The notes below the pieces were generated by a model that saw only the letters and a program-made list of their open reading frames with translations, was not told the DNA's origin and did not search any database. From assembly GCA_001592805.2 (NCBI GenBank), contig CP051142.1:744001-808000 (forward strand): 64,000 bases of DNA, given 5' to 3'. The DNA is from Peltaster fructicola. Lineage: Eukaryota > Ascomycota > Dothideomycetes. Positions 54,865 to 64,000 of this stretch are shown piece by piece; positions within the stretch are counted from its first letter, which is position 1, and every line of letters starts with the position of its first letter. The position numbers and the translations under genes are program-made.

Positions 54865-56422
54865 GCTTGTAGACTCTATGGTTGAAGGACGACTCTTGAA
54901 GGAAGGTGGATTCGCACAATAATGTAGGAAAACGAGGACAAAGGAAGAAAGAACGCTCACATTTATGCACGACGGATGTGGCAGTCATCATGGCTATGCA
55001 GCACACGATCAGCTTTGATGTGCGTGTATAAGCGTATAGAAGCAGGCGGTATGGTGCCGGAAGCAGAGCACGCGCACGCAGACATATTAGCATGAACTGC
55101 AGTAGACCGCTCAGCATGTGGCTCTGCTCTTGAGTGACGTAGTGAAACGGACAGTGGCTCTGCAGGCTGGTCTCTCGCAGGTGCGGTGGCAGAGCAAGCG
55201 CATGTCCGGTGTTCTGGTGATCAGGCATATGACCTGCCAGAAGCGCGGCTCTGCGGCGATCACGAGCTTCTTTGTCGCCAATGCCGTTCATCGATGCTTC
55301 ATATGGAACGCTCGCCGAGCTAGTTACTGAGCGCTCCGCAGGCTGATCTTCAGGTCATGGGGCCATCAGGCTGGAGTCGCATCCTGCACCGCGCCAAAGC
55401 CGACAGGGTAATATCCTCGAGTCCGAGTGAATGCGGCGGTCTGTGGAGGACGATGATGCTGTCGTGCTTATTGTGATGAAGGAAGTGATCAAAGCTTTGT
55501 CTGTGAAGCATCGAAGGAACAGCCCGCTGGGAGGCGTCTTCTGGTCGATATGCAGGTAGTCGAGCTAGACTGCTATTTGCAACAAGTCAGGCTGCGGTCA
55601 TGGACTTACGCTGACAGATGAGCGGTATGTGATATGTAGTGGCACACAAGCTAGAGCGTGAAGTGAGGAGACGTCCTTGAGGAGGGTAAGCCTGCGCCCA
55701 ATGAGCGTTTGGGGTCCAAACAAATGCTGCCAGCATGATGCGAATGTCATCGCCGAGCACCGATGACTGCCGTGTTGCAGAGGTGGTACGGAGATGACGC
55801 AAGGAGGATATGTTGGGTTGTTTCACCTCGAAAGAGATGTTTTTGCGATGTTCAAGGTGGCTGTTTGCCAAGACATGCTGTCAAGGCTGGTGAGACATCT
55901 ACGCTCGAAGCAGCATAAAAGCACGTCAGCTCCTTCATGCGACTGTCTTGCCAACAAGCGCGCGGCGTCATGCGAAACAGACCAAGACGTAGAAGAGTGA
56001 GCAGAAATATGGCAATACGGGATGGTGGGACGTGAGATGAACAGATGAATATGTGTCATTGTATGTAAGTATGAGCAAACCGGCTACATGAAACCGCCGT
56101 ACGAATCACTTCCAAGCGATGAAGTGCTTTCCACGGCGGTCCGCCGCAGGACGGCATCGATGTGTGACGTGCCTGCTTGCACAGAACACGAAAGAGGTAC
56201 GTCGTTTGAGGCTCCAGCTCGATGTCGTGGATCGGCTGACCAGATGCAATGCTTTGTCGTAGCGCTGCCCTCATCGTGTGTGAGGTACATGCGCCGCAGG
56301 AGTCAGACTCGTAGATCTGATCGTCCTCAGTTATAACGCCGTAGAAACCAGGATATGTGCATTTACCAAGATCGGCTCCAATCCAGGCTGTATGGTGTCA
56401 CCAATGACGCTGGAAATCATAT
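54865..56422. other. Gene-free region between amylase and FLC-like gene
   Basis: 1.56 kb without a supportable gene. Frames up to ~190 codons on the minus strand near 55291-54707 overlap the amylase start in another frame and are Cys/Leu/His-rich without motif. It carries the amylase promoter; no starch-regulator site was convincingly identified. Confidence 0.45.
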
Positions 56423-58774
56423 CTAATCATAACCAGCACCGCGGTTCCAGTTGGACCCGCCGCCTGCAGCACCGCCGTGTGATCTGTACTGCTGGGTCTG
56501 GCTGTTCATCGAGCCTGTTCGTGAGTAATGATCACTGTAAGGACTTGCGGTCTGCTGTCGTGATATGTATGGTGGATTGTGTCGTCCAGTCATACTATCC
56601 GCACCGGCACCCAGGTATGCCGTGGAGCCATTGACCGGGCTCCTTGTGTTCTCCCTGTGTGGAGCATAATAGTCCGAGTTGTTGCGCTCTTTGCTGCTTC
56701 CACCAGACCACGAATCCTCGTCATCCTCAATTCGTGCGCCACTCTTTTCAGTGGTGTAAGTATTGCCAACACCGTGGTTGCCCTCGCCTCGTGCTGTTGC
56801 TCCAAGAGCGTCGAGCTCGGTGGTGAGCTGTGTCTGTGACTTGATGAAACTGCTTCGGTCGTCGCGCATCGGCTGATAGCGTGTGTCCGGGTTCTTGGCC
56901 ACGATGGCGATGATAGAAGCAACCAGCACAATGATGAGCAGGATGGTAGAGAAGGCGGCGTTGTACACGAAGAAAACAACACCCATCACACCTGTGACAA
57001 GAGCCTGATTAAGTGGTTAGCAAAAGCTGTGTGGACTTTCCGCAGCTGACTTACTGGTTGGTTGAAGATGTTGGAGAAGATTAGAATGAACAAGGCATTG
57101 ATGAAATTGATTGCCGAAATGGCAATGTTGAATGCGTTTGTCTTCTTGTCCATGTATGGTCGAAGGACACAGACGGTGATCAAGAAGGCAGCCTCGATGA
57201 TCACGAATGCGATAGCCTGGGCGGCACCGCTTGCTTGTGCGAGACCGATGAAGATGCCCTTGACGAAAAGGTAGGCCAGAATGATGGTGATGAAGTAGTA
57301 AGCGGCGGCCTTGAACTGGACGTAGAGGAAACCCCACTTGTTGAGTGCTGTTGGGTCAGAGTAGAGGATGTAGGCCGGGTTCTTGTGCATGGCAATGCTT
57401 CGTCGTGCCAGGCGGATGACCTTGCTGGCAGCCCATGCGAGAATGAACATCATGGCGAAGACGGTGAAGACAGCTAGGGTTACCTCAGCGCCAGAGTCGT
57501 TCATCGTGAACTCCCAAAAGCACAGGACGACCATCTGTGGGAAACCGATCAGAATGATACGGAAGAGTATGCCCTTGAGCACAGTGTTCCAGCCGTTTCG
57601 GAAATCCTTGAACTTGTCGCCGCGCATGTGTCCCATCCTTGTAAGAATCTCACAAGCGCCCTTGAATGCCAGCACGCCGATGACAACAAGTATGACGAAG
57701 GCGAGAAAGAAGATGTAGCCAGTCATGAAGATGTTGGAAAGCTCAATGCCGGCACGGAAGCCGACACGCTCAATGCCAGCCACAATGTAGTTACCTCCGG
57801 CGTTGTTCACAGTAGCGACAGTCGTGCGCTTCCTTAAGCCTGCTTCGTGGAGACTCTGCAGGGCCCTCTGCACGATATCGGATTCCAGACCACGCTTCGT
57901 GACCTGTACGGACTTGGTTAACAGTGTGGAGAAGACGGTAGATGGTGTTCCGCCAGTTGCTCTCTGGTACCAGGTTGCGATCGTTTGCACGAAACCAACG
58001 TTGATAATGCCCATACTCCACTGGAAGTTCTGGGTCCAGCTTGCGACAACCGGCGGCAGAGGTACAGCAGTAAGTCCGATGAATGCTTGTGCCTGGAAGT
58101 AACCGAAGAGTGCCAGTGCGTTCGCAGCGACGTGTGCAGCAGTGTTGGAGTGGCCGAGACCAGATGTGATGGCGGACGCTGCAAGACCGAGACCAGAGAT
58201 GACGGCAGTGACCCATGCAACAGCAGTTTGATCAACGGTCTTACCGTTTGACAACTCTGCTTCGACACAAGCCAGGGACACGCCGGTGTCGTTCTTGATG
58301 AAGTAGGCCTGGACCTTGGCGTCTAGATCAGGGACAGTGTATGCGATACCTAATGGTGTTAGCTGATCTATCGCGATATACCTTGTATCGTCCATGCATA
58401 CCTGGAATCTTGGAAAGGGCATCCTGATCGATCTGAGCATTACTGTTGACAACGACCGGTGCAACCTGCATCGGACACAATCCCTGAAGGTTCGACTCGC
58501 AAGGGTTGATATACTTGGTGTACGCCTTGTATCCGTACGCATAGATAACGAGCTCAATCGTAACATATCCCGTCACAGTACTCTCTCCCACAATATCAAA
58601 GGTGAGTGTGCGGTTGTTCGGTGTGAATGCGACGTCAAAGAGCGACGCGCTGAAGCTGTCGTCGTTCGCTTGACACGACTTCAGCGAGGTCGATATGAGC
58701 ATGTCCTCGGCGGTGGCGAAAGAAAGGCATAGCGCCAGGATGGAAAAGAGCCATGTCGATAACCTTGGCTTCAT
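56423..58774 (-). CDS. FLC/PKD2-type TRP-like membrane protein
   Basis: Exons 58774-58402, 58349-57055 and 57004-56423 (introns 52 and 50 nt) give 749 residues. A signal peptide (LSTWLFSILALCLSFATAED) precedes a ~150-residue lumenal ML-like domain with paired Cys (INPCESNLQGLCP, SLACVEAEL). Nine or so membrane segments follow, beginning WVTAVISGLGLAASAI and including FMTGYIFFLAFVILVVIGVL, GILFRIILIGFPQMVVL and VTGVMGVVFFVYNAAFSTIL. The cytosolic tail is Ser/Tyr/Gly-rich, ending SNWNRGAGYD. This is the TRP-like family of yeast Flc1-3 and fission-yeast Pkd2, linked to ER/plasma-membrane calcium handling, haem/FAD transport and wall integrity. The tail lacks recognisable domains and is probably phosphorylated. 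Confidence 0.92.
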
Positions 58775-59898
58775 GGTTGCCGTTGTTTGCTGCTTGTGTG
58801 TGTAATGAAAGGAGATGCGTCGCAGACGGTAGGTAGATTAGGGTATGGTGGAAATGCGTTTGAATGGTGGGTGCAGCCACGAGATGCTGGAATGTAGACT
58901 TGTCGCTTGTTATTATGAGCAGCGCGACCGCGCACCGGAGCGGAAGTGACGGTTCACGCTGTTGCTGGTCGATTGGCAGCGAGCGACAAAGAAACTGGCC
59001 GTTCTCTCCGGCAAATGATCGTGGTCGAAAGGTCGTAGAGGGTGGAAGCGAGAGTGAGAGATCGGGTCGTGGGAGGTTGCGGAGAAAGGTGGTGGTAGGT
59101 CAGAGAAGAGAGTGAACTATGGTGGTATTGGAGGAGCCCAGGGGCGTGAGACAGCAGTGAGTGTCATAGGAGAGAGAGTCTCAGCGGCAACGGTCTTGCC
59201 GCTTGCTGCATGCTTTGATTTTTGCGTAGCGAGCCCTCTCACTGGCTGGCCAGACTAGGCCAAATGCGACCGGAGAGGCTGTTGCCCAGCAAGGATCGAT
59301 GACGAATGAATACGACGACTACGGAGTCCAGCTCTAAGAAGCAGGATTATCTTTGTACCTACAGCTGATTGTCATGGAAACTGTAGTGCCAATATGCATC
59401 TCATCGAAGCATCCGGCGCATGCACTTCTTCTTGCTGATGGCAGTGCGCGCTCTTCAGCTGTATACTGTCCTCCTCGTCAGCTTGCACCAACATCGCTGG
59501 GCACGCCTCGCATCAAACCTTGTGCCAAGGAATGATCCGTGCTGAGGCTGTGCTATTTTCTATTCATCCTGATGCTGGAATGCTCACGACTCAAGGATCG
59601 CTACCACTTTTTCCTCATGTGTGCTTACGACGCGCATCACTATCTAACTATACATGCCGAGATGCGACCTAAACTACATCATCGTTTCATGATAGACGGC
59701 GTTGACACGGTAAGCTTGCTTCTGCATAACAGCGTTTGAAAAGCAACGCTTCAGTGCCAGGATATGTCGACTACAAGATGTCCTCTGAGACATGCTCAAT
59801 ATCTCTATCAAATGGGCCATACTGCTGGATGATCTCGTAGTTCTCCATGCTTCTCGGTGCAGGCATAGCTAAAAACCCAGTCCATTTCCGCAGTGCAA
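58775..59898. other. Gene-free region, promoter of FLC-like gene
   Basis: 1.12 kb; frames are short. The part nearest the FLC-like start is GA/CT-rich (for example gagagagagtctcagcgg near 59171 and gtggaagcgagagtgagag near 59041), typical of a long fungal leader. No gene is seen. Confidence 0.45.
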
Positions 59899-60951
59899 TC
59901 ACACCACGGCTTCACCCTTCTCGATGTCGAGCTCCGGCACTGCACTCAGTCGTGTACCAGAACGCACAGCTGGTGCTGCCGCTGTTCCCTCTTCCTCCCT
60001 GGTAGCTGGCGACATCTGCTGGACCTCTCTGCGTTGCGCTGCTGATGTCTCAGCCTCTAGCAATTTGATGCACCTGAAGAGCAGGGCAGCAGGGATACTA
60101 CCCATGAAGGGAGCCAGCCAATATATCCAATGATAAGCTGGCCATTGATGTGATGTTAGCGCCACCGCAAATGCTCGAGCCGGGTTGAGACTGCCACCAG
60201 TGAAGAGGATACTGCTGAGTTCGACCGAGAACAGAGCAAGACCGAGACCAATAGGTGCAATGAATTGCTTCAAGGTCAGTTGTGTATGGTATTGGACAAG
60301 CTGACTCACCACTCCCTTCTGCTTTTCGCAAGCCATGATGAACACCATGAGGACGAAGCACATGGTCAAGAACAATTCGATGACTTCATTGTGTTAGTCG
60401 TCATCTTTTCTGGCTCAACGAATACTCACAAAAGCCACGAGCAGTTGAAGTATGGTCTCCGAGTGCCATAGTCGGGACGATCGATCGTGGGAAGATAGCG
60501 CCGACCAACCCAGCAGCTGTCATCGCACCCAGGAACTGAGCGACGATGATAACGATCGCACGAAGCCATGTGATCGACTGGATGAAGCACATACCCAAGG
60601 CGATAGCTGGATTGAAGCTGTCGACGATCAGCGATGATTCCTCCCAGCACTCCTCACTCACAGGCCGGATGTGACTCGGAAGAAGATCCATGACGCCACA
60701 GCGAAAGCGAAGGCGTACGCCAGGCTGGCATACAGCAGCGCTGCAGCATTTGCGCCAGACGATGTGACAGATCCAGCTGCCGAGAATGCAGCTTGTTGGC
60801 CAGAAAGCGCCAGAAAGAGGAAGAACACGGTTCCGATGTACTCTGTCAGCCATGCAACGCCATGTGCATAGAGTGAATGCGGAATTCGAGACAGAAGCGC
60901 AAGGCGGTGGTAGAGGGCCGCTTCTGAAGTGGCTTCAGAAGGTGGATGCAT
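59899..60951 (-). CDS. Aquaporin / aquaglyceroporin (MIP family)
   Basis: Exons 60951-60662, 60617-60430, 60383-60310 and 60267-59899 (introns 44, 46, 42 nt) give 306 residues. TM1 is WLTEYIGTVFFLFLALSG. The first NPA box is in TSGLFNPAIALGM, spanning the first intron, and the second is in GGSLNPARAFAVAL with the selectivity Arg. Six membrane segments are present, including IELFLTMCFVLMVFIMACEK and GLALFSVELSSILFTGG. The C-tail is Glu/Ala/Arg-rich. Both NPA boxes are intact, so it should be a functional channel. The residues around the second NPA (NPARAF, without the Asp after Arg typical of glycerol facilitators) favour a water-selective pore. The third intron is in frame and stopless. Confidence 0.9.
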
Positions 60952-61460
60952 GAACTGCGACTGCGGTCAGCTGCGCAATGTACCTTGTAATGGCAGCTTA
61001 CTCTAACGTGCAGCATGCTGTTATCTTATGCTCGCAGTACTCTTCGAACTTTCGTAGGAAGCACAGTTAGAATGCTCGCTGTACCTATGGAGGTTGTAGT
61101 CCAAGTTCACAATGCAAAGTCACTTGAGAAGATCGGTTGTGATCTCCGTGAAGTCGATATCTCGCCATCTCGTGTCGTTGGTCGATCACTCGGGACGAGC
61201 AAGAGCAGATGAGTGCAGACGGAAGGTCTGTTGAGTAAGTATTTACTGTAGCATGTACGAAAGGTTGAAAGAAAGAGCTCTCTATATTGGTATCTGTTAA
61301 AGTCGTCAATCGTGATGGCCGTCTTCCAGCATAAATTTACATCCTCCTTGTCGATGAAACAGAAATCGCAGCAGAAGAGTGTGATCCAACACCTGTAACC
61401 CCGAGGGTTGAACCCAGCGAACGCCAGCATTTCTCGTCAATATCACGGTCAGGGTCGTTG
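60952..61460. other. Intergenic upstream of aquaporin and downstream of the C2H2 gene
   Basis: 509 bases; both genes are on the minus strand. No coding frame or element is recognised. Confidence 0.45.
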
Positions 61461-62082
61461 TCATCGTGCGGCGAAGAATACTCCCTTAGAGCCTTTGCAT
61501 TCGCCTTTCCTTGTCTTTGGCAGTGGAATTCTGTGCTTGTCTCGCATGTGGTCGAAGACTTTATCTTTTCTTGGGAGACCATTGCTACCGACCCGATTGC
61601 ATCCCTGGACAGGACAGTCAAACCTTGCGCGATCAGGATTATGTCTGCTCTCGATATGGCGATGGAGGTCCCCGTGTCTGTCGAACCCTCGACCACAGCC
61701 AGTGAAGAGGCAGATGTATTGCGGCCTAGGTCATCAGTAAGGGGCCAGATGGGGGCTTTGGAACGACTTACTTGTGGCCGCTGATAGGCGACACGGGGCT
61801 CTCGAGATAGTCATCGTCATCCTCACACAATGACTGCGACCATGAGGCTACCATACCATTGGAGAGTCTGGTCATCGTGCGCGACAAGCAGGCAGGCACC
61901 CTCTCCTCTTCCTCGCTCGATGACGACGAAGAAGTCGACTGTGTTGATGGAGACCTTATCATGGCCGAGAATCTCGCCAGCATCTGACTCCTCTGCTCTG
62001 AAGTTGCTGCCATGAATGCCTGCCGTTGGTCAAGAGACATGCGCGCGTAGAACTCTCTGGCTTCATCGCTGCCGATTGACAT
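61461..62082 (-). CDS. Two-finger C2H2 zinc-finger protein
   Basis: Exons 62082-61772 and 61725-61461 (46-nt intron, gtaagt donor, tgatgacctag acceptor) give 191 residues. The second exon becomes visible only after splicing. The N-terminal half is helical then Ser/acidic-rich (DEAREFYARMSLDQRQAFMA, SSSSSEEEERV). The C-terminal half carries two fingers: YICLFTGCGRGFDRHGDLHR with HIESRH, and FDCPVQGCNRVGSNGLPRKD with HMRDKH. The second finger has the RxGxNGxxRKDH-like linker common in Dothideomycete C2H2 proteins of unknown role. DNA binding and transcriptional regulation are inferred. No target is known. The ATG at 62082 (MSIGSDEAREFY) is the only good start. Confidence 0.85.
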
Positions 62083-63302
62083 GATGCTGCTGAAGAATGT
62101 TCGATTTGCTCCTGGAGGTTGCGATGATTTGGACCTGAAGCTGGCGTCTGATCAGGAAGAGTTAGTGGATGTGTAAGGCCGACGGCATGATACATATGTC
62201 AGGAGGTGGGAAAAGAGAAGGCAGAAGGCGTTCTTACGCCAATACTCTCGATCATCAATTGTGTAGCAACCACCATATCAGAAACCCACAAGGATTAGAT
62301 ATCTGCCAACGACAAAGTGATGCACATATGCCTAGCTCAAACCAAGAGCTTCCCGGTGTATACTCCCATTGGTCTCTCGTCACTTCATGCGTTTGCTGTA
62401 AGAGAAAAGTAAGGCGTGACAAGGATTTGATGCCGGCCTCAAAGTTGTGATGTCTTGAATCAGAGGCCGCTACCAACCCTACGCCTGTGTTACGAGAGCG
62501 AGAACGGAGTGATCTTGGTGGTGCTGCAGCCACATCGCTCAGCGAAGCTCGGCGAGGAAGCGAATGGCGTTCTGAGGCCGCCCGGCGGAGTCTATAGTGA
62601 CCGCGGCGCAGCGCTTCAGACTATACACAAAGTCACCGCACAGCCTTGCCGAGAAGCTTGTCTTGTCAATGTCGTCGAAAATGCTCCGATGGTCTACCTC
62701 TCAAGAGTCCGAGAGGTCGCAATGGCAGCAGTAAATCCAGGATGTGGTGAGGCTGAAGTGCTAATAAAAGTGGGTCGTTTCTCGACTTCGCCCATGTCAT
62801 TGAGAATGTATGGGATCACGAACCCGTCTGAAGGAGCAACAAACCTGGCCGATCGCGAGCATCGTGCTCGAGTGTGACTCGATTGATGCACTGCTGTCTT
62901 ATGTAAAAGGCTGTTGCCTAGCTGCTCCCAGCATGGTGTCCGTAGTTGATAGCAAGCCTTGTTGTTGTAAGAAAGGTCTAGTAAGGTATCCAATGTTTTA
63001 AGACCACGAGCAATGTCGAGGCTGTGTTGCGTGATAGAGAGCAGTGTGTCTGAGACCAGGTTATCGAATCCTTCGAGAATCTGCCTTGTGGTTAGCAGCT
63101 CTTCCACCTATCAACGTCACCGGTGAAGCAGATAATAGCTCGAAACGCCAATGACGCAAAACATCAGGCATGATAGATCGACGGAAGGAGCATGTCTCAA
63201 GACGAGAAGCTGATCAGCTCCTAGAATCTCGGTTGTCATTGCTAGCTAGCTGGCTAACAAGTAGACACCTCGTCAACAGTGAGGCTCGCTCGAGTGACTG
63301 GA
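62083..63302. other. Uncertain region with protein-like minus-strand frames
   Basis: 1.2 kb without a gene I can assemble. The minus strand has an open stretch 63107-62694 (TTRQILEGFDNLVSDTLLSI, then GLKTLDTLLDLSYNNK). A second stretch, ~62690-62530, lies in another frame (RSIFDDIDKTSFSARLCGDF, then NAIRFLAELR). Both look more like protein than chance and may be exons of one gene or a decayed one. The plus-strand frame 62455-62877 overlaps them and is the less likely reading. No domain is recognised. Confidence 0.35.
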
Positions 63303-64000
63303 TCACAGGTCGTCTTCGAGGAACTTATACGCGAACTTGAACTCTGCCTTCCGTCGGTTCATCCTGTCGTGTACGTCAGCATTCAGCGCCTTGCACGCTG
63401 CAAAGACTACTTACCATGTGCTCTCGTAATCGAAGAACCGATATGTGCCAAGCTCGAACTCTTCGGTTATTGTCTTTGGCTCCTCGTGTCGTTGGAACCA
63501 CGTTTGATACTGCTTATGGAAGCGCCAGCTCTGGCTCTTGAGTGTCTTCGCTGCCAGGTACTGTTGGTATGTGCCTTGCCTGTAGTAGAAGGCGTAGAAG
63601 AGGCTGTCAGTATCTATACGGCTGTACAGTCGTGGGTCATCGAATATGCCAAGTGGTTCTTGTGGATAGTGTGCCGGAGCGTACACCCATGGGTTTGCTG
63701 GCTTGTAGTGATTAGGCTTCTCTGCATCCAGAGGCACTGGGCAGTTCAATCTTGAGGCGTTGAGCATGGCAACGTCGACGCCGTCCGTGTTCGCCTTCTT
63801 CTTGGTCTCCTCGAATGCCCCGAGCAGATCTGACAGTGACGACGGCAGATGATAGATCGACTCTTCTTCCTCCTCCTCTTGAGCGCCATTAGACAGCGCA
63901 ATGCCTGCGACACCAGAGTCTGGCGACGGAGGTTGGGCCAGCTTCGCTAGCAGACTCGGTTCTGCCTTTGCTGGTTGCACTTGTGCAGGTTGTGGCGAGG
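63303..64000 (-). CDS. NOT3: CCR4-NOT complex subunit NOT3/NOT5, C-terminal part
   Basis: The last two exons are present: from the window edge (64000) to 63415, and 63363-63303, joined by a 51-nt intron (63364-63414). About 216 residues are seen; the 5' end lies outside. The visible start is Pro/Gln/Ala-rich linker. It is followed by the NOT box: IYHLPSSLSDLLGAFEETKK, APAHYPQEPLGIFDDPRLYS, IDTDSLFYAFYYRQGTYQQY, KSQSWRFHKQYQTWFQRHEE and EEFELGTYRFFDYESTW. The final exon adds MNRRKAEFKFAYKFLEDDL, the family terminus. The subunit anchors NOT2 to the NOT1 scaffold in mRNA deadenylation and, in yeast Not5, monitors codon optimality at the ribosome. The N-terminal coiled-coil cannot be seen here. 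Confidence 0.95.

Overview
The window is nuclear DNA of a filamentous ascomycete (Pezizomycotina). The gene set and protein style suggest Dothideomycetes, but that placement is inferred from protein character only; no species is claimed. Supporting signs are densely packed genes on both strands, about 50 short spliceosomal introns (mostly 43-55 nt, GT..CTGAC/CTAAC..AG), and fungal hallmark proteins (fused BioDA, KGD2, ATG4, RNA14, MTR10, GMH1, FLC/TRP-like). I find 34 protein genes plus one tRNA. No transposon, virus-derived element, CRISPR array or rRNA was recognised.

Layout. 1-1061: 3'-truncated conserved gene (-). 1.7-4.6 kb: D-serine dehydratase-like enzyme (-) and TAN1 (+), divergent. 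5.7-6.8 kb: APH-fold protein with a degenerate catalytic loop (+). 7.5-11.9 kb: SQS1 (-) and ATG4 (+), divergent. 12.5-14.4 kb: divergent histone pair H2B (-)/H2A (+), with an aberrant H2A C-terminus. 14.8-15.9 kb: secreted Ser/Thr-rich glycoprotein (-). 17.4-19.8 kb: divergent mitochondrial pair, complex I LYR subunit (-) and KGD2 (+). 19.9-28.0 kb: biotin genes bioF-like (-) and bioDA (+), divergent, followed by an FSH1-type hydrolase, an HSL-type hydrolase and an FAD monooxygenase with a GC-AG intron. 28.2-38.2 kb: GMH1/UNC50 (-), RNA14 (+), an unknown membrane protein (-), an APC permease (-) and MTM1/SLC25A39-like (+). 40.3-47.1 kb: PHO84-like phosphate transporter (+), RMI1 (-), VPS51 (+), SDS23 (-) and an unknown protein (+). 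47.8 kb: intron-bearing tRNA-Cys. 48.4-54.9 kb: SDR oxidoreductase (+), intronless MTR10 (+) and secreted alpha-amylase (-). 56.4-62.1 kb: FLC/TRP-like channel (-), aquaglyceroporin (-) and a two-finger C2H2 protein (-). 63.3-64.0 kb: C-terminal part of the CCR4-NOT subunit NOT3/NOT5 (-).

Most genes are unrelated housekeeping functions. Three relationships stand out: the histone pair, the mitochondrial pair (complex I/TCA cycle), and the biotin pair, which make consecutive intermediates (KAPA, DAPA, dethiobiotin). Exon boundaries were placed by hand from splice consensus, reading-frame closure and family motifs; every reported spliced CDS closes in frame unless stated. Positions within proteins are approximate.
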